Shown here: in pieces, positions 59,651 through 64,000 of the stretch | How the letters are laid out: each line of letters starts with the position of its first letter | Numbering within the stretch: position 1 is the first letter of the stretch | Source of the DNA: Symsagittifera roscoffensis | Lineage: Eukaryota; Xenacoelomorpha; Acoela; Convolutidae | Assembly: GCF_963678635.1 (NCBI RefSeq) | Contig: NC_087063.1 | Coordinates: 41,864,759-41,928,758 of the forward strand | Length of the DNA stretch: 64,000 nucleotides | Direction of reading: 5' to 3' | Made by a program: the position numbers and the translations under genes | Notes under the pieces: generated by a model | Databases searched by the model: none | The model's input: the letters and a program-made list of their open reading frames with translations, nothing else | Told to the model about the DNA's origin: nothing

Positions 59651-60716
59651 TTATTTGTAAGAATAGAGTTTACTTCCGTCGTTGCTCTTGTAGTTGACAT
59701 TGTTTCGCCGCATGGACGATTTAGCAGGCCTGGCAGTCATCGAAGGACGCGCTGTGCCATTCCGGTCTTGATCAACGGCATCTTCGTTTCTCATCTTGAG
59801 GCATATACCTCAAGGTCGGGAAGTTTTTGGGATCCTTTATAATGCGTTATTCTTTTGCACGATGTGGAATTCTTGTTTTTTATGGTTTTATCCTGACCTA
59901 TAATAAGACAATATTATCGAACTTTCAAGAAACATTCACAAAAAAATCCTAGAGCGGTTCTGAATTGAAACAATTATAACCTGAAGGACGCATTTGTGGC
60001 CCTCGGCTCAATGCGTTTTCGGAAAACCCTTGCTAAAACGAATTTTGGCACCAAAGTATTCGCCCCTACCACATGGCTGTCCTTGTGTCGCTCAGTTCAT
60101 TCACATCATCGCCTCCGCTGTGAATCTGTGTACCTCTGGGATTGTCTGTCAAGAACTGCCTAATTCTGGAAATTTCTCTCCTACCATGCTCGCTGCTATC
60201 ACCATCCATCATCAGCCAGTCATCGTTACCATCGTCATATCTTCCTTTCACTCGCAAAGCCTAATCTGATCCAGTTGGAGTTTGGCTGATAACAAATCAT
60301 TCCACCTCGCCTTTGTTCGTCTCCCAACATGTTTGGAAATTTGAAATCTCCTGCAACGTCGAAATCTTCTTTTTAAAGCGCCAACAGATAGATCAGCCTT
60401 CTTTCTTTTTGTAGATCTGAGTCTAAATTATTTTGCGATTTCTTTTTTTTCTGTAAAATGAAATCTCATAAACTATCCCAAAATAACAAATAACATTTAA
60501 GAAACCAAAAAATATTGATTTTTGAAAAGTAATCGGAAAGTCATTAGGTTCTAAAATTCAAAGAATAACTCTGTAACATACTCGAAAATCTTTTGAAATT
60601 GAATGGGCGCAATGTTCTAATTTAAAACTTTGCCCACCATTCCTGGACGAACGCGGCAACAAAGTCATCGACACTACCTGGTCGATCGGAGTTCTCAACC
60701 AACGAGAAAACCCCAC
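59651..60716 (-). pseudogene. Decayed paralogue of the PARP-like gene
   Basis: Three exon remnants match the gene at 19.1-21.1 kb in order and phase: 60,636-60,716 (VENSDRPGSVDDF), 59,981-60,416 (CYQPNSNWIRLGL, GRYDDGNDDW, KCVLQ) and 59,897-59,651 (VRIKP, EFHIVQKNN, GICLK). It is a pseudogene. The segment with the FHG histidine is deleted, the region before the tyrosine motif reads TAMW-stop-GEYFGAKI, there are frame changes between the second and last parts, and several stops interrupt it. The position of the third catalytic residue still reads GAA, Glu (59,870-59,872). The splice sites are mostly kept (ttccattcag, aag|gtta, attatag). Confidence 0.8.
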
Positions 60717-61232
60717 CTGAATGGAAATCAAATAAGCAAAGTACTATTTATTGGTTCTCATATACCGAATAACGTCTAAAATGTTGTATATACATTGAGA
60801 TTTTGTTACCATCAGTTTAACACCGAAGTCGAAAAAAGGGGGCTTTTCAAATTCCACGCAAGAAGAAAAAATTGCGATTCTGAAACTATCAAGTCAAGGT
60901 TGAAGTTGTGCTTGTCGTACCTTTATATTCATATAATCAGTTTTTTGTTTTTGAAACTCTCAGTTCATCGCGTGATTTAAAAAGTTGTGTTTTAAAAAAT
61001 TTTGAGGCTGAAAGGGCTTGATGAAAACTGTATTGTAATTTCAATAGCAACAACTGGCCTAAACATGAAGGGCTAATTTATCATATTTTGCAAAAATGTT
61101 CATTTCTTATAGCATCATAACTTAAATAGAGGCTCAAGATTACTCAATCGTAAAACTTAGGCAAAATTTTGACCTAAGAAGAGAACTGTTAAAATGTAAA
61201 AGTAAAAAACAGGCCTGATTTTTAATGATTTG

Positions 61233-61550
61233 TTACTTTATTGAGCTAACATTGTGCTTAAAATTTGAGCCAACAAAATTTTGAACCAAAAAAGTAAACG
61301 CGTTAAAAATCTGGGAGTGAGTTTTGTCTGTTATCTTTTTCATTGTTTTTTTTGCAGATAATCGCCTTTGCCTTCTCTTGATCTTTTTTGCCTTCTGTTG
61401 ATCTTGGGACAACTTCAAGTTTATGCGAATATGTGTTTGCTTCTCCTCGTCGGTTGGGGGATCCTGCAGAGTTTTTTGTTTCGCTGATTTCAATGCAGCG
61501 CAGGCATTGTTGTCTTGTCGCGTTGACCTCGGAAAAATTCCGGATCGGTT
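61233..61550 (-). CDS. Unrecognised frame upstream of the PARP-like pseudogene
   Basis: The acceptor is ttgttttttag, then 105 codons to TAA. The product is highly charged (KTLQDPPTDEEKQTHIRINL, KAKKIKRRQRRLSAKK). The spacing PT-6-H-2-I-4-S...QQK matches the exon at 21,298-21,590, which has the same position relative to the intact PARP-like gene. The AATAAA of the last codons overlaps the stop region (TCAATAAAGTAA), so it may be a terminal exon or may simply run past its original donor. It may be part of the same decayed locus. Confidence 0.4.
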   Translation of the reverse strand, partial: NRSGIFPRSTRQDNNACAALKSAKQKTLQDPPTDEEKQTHIRINLKLSQDQQKAKKIKRRQRRLSAKKTMKKITDKTHSQIFNAFTFLVQNFVGSNFKHNVSSIK

Positions 61551-64000
61551 CTAAAAAACAAAAAAAAATTAGTACTAAAATTTGGGACGAATCGAACTAA
61601 AATATATAGTTTGTTTGCAAACAAGTGAACAAAAATATATGAACCACAGTTATCTAGCGCGTTTACAATTTTGTGAAACATACGACGACTGCAAACACAT
61701 ATGAAGCTTTGAATGAAGTTAAATGAACATAAATAAAACTTTGAAATGAACCATCGATGTGCATTCAAGAAGTTTTAAGCCGTCAGTAAATTGTTGCACT
61801 AGATAGAATCTTGCATTATTATGTCATTCTCAGACAAAAAGATGCTGATATGCTTCTCACATATCACATTTTATGGAAAGAATTACTCGATATGTAACCA
61901 TTAAAATTATCTTCTAATTAAAGCAAACAACAATCCCCGATCACGACGCCAGCCTAAGGTTTTTTATAACAATAAAATTATTTCGAATTGTTTTGATGAG
62001 TTATTACTAAATTGTACTTTTTTTGCAAAAGCGTATTAAAACAACATAATCCATTTTGATAATAAACAACCCGCGTTAACCAGAAGTTGCTATTTTAGCA
62101 CATTTTTTTCAAAACTCATAGAACTTCTGGCAGGTTCAAAGAAGTATATAAGATATGAAATTTTCCTTATAAAATAGATGTAAGAGAGAATGTTTTTGAA
62201 ATTCTCCGCTGTTGAAGAATACGATAACGGAAACTTGCTGATTTTGCCATTTAGAGTTAGTTTTTTTGATATACCTGCACCCTTCATTCAGCACGTCCCA
62301 AGCTATACGACATGATTCGTAAAAGCCAATTTTTGTCCACAAAATAGTTTCGAACGTCAAATACATAAATAGATTAATGGTTTCGGACGTTAAATACATA
62401 GATTAAAAATACATAGATTATTACCACTATCTAAGAAATTCTACATGCATAGTTTAAGAAAAAAACCCTTTTTTCCTAAAAAGATTTTACCTGTCATTAC
62501 ATTCTGAATATTAGATGTATGCCTTCAAATATCTGCAATAATTGATCTCATCACCGAAAGCAACTTTGACTTTAGGTGTATATTACTTTTTCAATTATCC
62601 ACGCAAAAAGAAGCACGACAAACAAAGCTCGAAGTGTTCGCATGTTTGATCATTTTACAATCGAGATTCAAAACCACAAACATTCCAAAAATTCTCTCAT
62701 AGCAGAGAAAAACTGGTTTGAATTTTTGATTTTTGGTCTAGTTTCGAGCAAACAAAACAAGCGAACAGGCTTATAATTTAGAAGTTAGTTTTAAAATCAA
62801 AAACGTTGTGCAAAAAATTTGAAAAGAAAAATATATTCAAATTTTATTAAACACTATTAAATATTGTCAATACCAAAAACGTTGAGCAAAAAAATGAAAA
62901 TAGCACTTTTTATTTTTTTTGCTTGTTTTTTTGATTAACTTATTGTTAGAAACTGTTATCAAGTATGCATTTTCTACGATTACTATGGAATGTATCAAAA
63001 AAGGAAAACATCACAGTTTGCACAAAAAATGAATGTTTTGAAGAGTTTTTAAAGTCGGCTCTTTCTGTACTACTGGTACATCTAACGGATATTCTTGTTT
63101 CTTTTTGCAATGACAGGAAACTTTTGGATGTCTGGTGTTTTATTGATCCCATCTTGTATATATGTTTTGGTAGCTGGTAGTGTTAATGAAAAAATTAAGT
63201 GGATAAAAAAACCAGACTACATAAAAAGTGGATGAAAAATCAGTCTGGTATTAGACGTAATTACGAAAGCTTTTAAGTCCTTTTAACGCCGATAAAAGTT
63301 TTTTCGAACTAACAGAAATTTCCAAGAAAAAAATATTTCTTTTTCTCTTTCCGACCTGCGAATTTTTATAGACAATCTTCTGTCTACAATATTCGATTAC
63401 TATCCTAATAGGCATGTGGTTTAATTAAGTAAGACAAAACATATCAATTTACTAATCTAAGTAGTAAAACTCCCATTTAGATAGTTATGTTGCTGATGTG
63501 AGGTTATGAAAATTGCAAAAACAAACACAGGTAAGTAGCAAAAACAACTACAGGTAAACAATGTCTTTTTCTGTTTGTTTTCAGCGCTTTTCAAAATTAT
63601 TTTTAAAATCTGTCAAAAGTTCCGCCACAAGCAATTAGTCAATTTGTCGAAATTTGTCTATAAAACAACCCCAATCACAAATATGCCAAAACTTTTTCGA
63701 AGTTTCGTACAAACACCGATACCTTTTGAACTTCACAGGAACTTGTGTGACCAATAAACTTTGTCAAACGCCTTTGATTGATTATTCGAGTCGGCTGGAA
63801 AATGAAGAAAAAACTGCGCTGAAATTTTTTGTGCTTAGGCAACCTTAGATTTTTATAAATGTTTTGAAAGTTTCCTCAGACACACAATCTAAGCGAATTT
63901 AAAAACTGTATTTTACCAATATGATCAGCAAGCTTGCCTCAACTCAATATCCTCTTTATAATGGGAGGAGAAAATTGCAGTAAATAGTCCAAAAAAAACA
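61551..64000. other. AT-rich stretch without a recognised gene
   Basis: A minus-strand segment near 62,277-62,330 (ESCRIAWDVLNEGCR) ends at AG|gtatat, a possible donor, and could be an upstream exon of the neighbouring locus. A plus-strand acceptor-like gtttgttttcag at 63,584 opens a 60-codon frame of low complexity. Nothing else is supported. Confidence 0.35.

Noticed and set aside
1-64000. CRISPR arrays, bacterial operons, rRNA genes
   Set aside because: No regularly spaced identical repeats with unique spacers, no ribosome-binding-site-led gene clusters and no rRNA-like sequence were seen. Gene structure is eukaryotic.

Overview
The window looks like nuclear DNA of an invertebrate animal. 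It is AT-rich, with small GC-richer exons separated by long introns, one nicotinic-type Cys-loop receptor gene, and many mobile elements and tandem duplications. One intron of the receptor gene appears to be GA-AG rather than GT-AG and carries complementary ends. Such introns are well known from appendicularian tunicates (larvaceans), so that is my weak guess at the group. No ribosomal or mitochondrial marker is present to settle it.

Layout. 1-5.1 kb: a minus-strand Ty3/Gypsy fossil cut by the left edge. 5.5-16.2 kb: seven plus-strand exons of a nicotinic receptor subunit covering the ligand-binding domain to the MA helix. The first and last exons were not found. Its introns hold several non-autonomous DNA elements, a large inverted/direct repeat complex and a perfect hairpin. 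16.95-17.15 kb: an assembly gap of 200 N. 19.1-21.6 kb: a minus-strand gene for a PARP/ADP-ribosyltransferase-like protein, convergent with the receptor gene, reassembled here from three or four exons. 22.0-28.2 kb: a second Ty3/Gypsy fossil with both LTRs and a 4-bp target duplication. 28.2-38.6 kb: mostly AT-rich non-coding DNA with one orphan terminal exon (31.1 kb) and an apparently identical 1,749-bp tandem duplication (32.2-35.7 kb). 38.6-56.9 kb: an array of duplicated blocks carrying broken copies of a protein-primed family B DNA polymerase of Polinton/adintovirus type, then a 1.85-kb tandem duplication. 57-64 kb: AT-rich DNA with dispersed repeats, plus a decayed second copy of the PARP-like locus (59.65-61.55 kb).

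The two points most worth a second look are (a) the GA-AG intron with self-complementary ends inside the third membrane segment of the receptor, and (b) the pair of PARP-like loci 40 kb apart on the same strand. In the second pair the apparently intact copy has Asp where PARPs have the catalytic Glu, while the decayed copy still shows a Glu codon. Most other open frames are shadows or pieces of repeats. All calls rest on reading the sequence by eye; no database search was possible.
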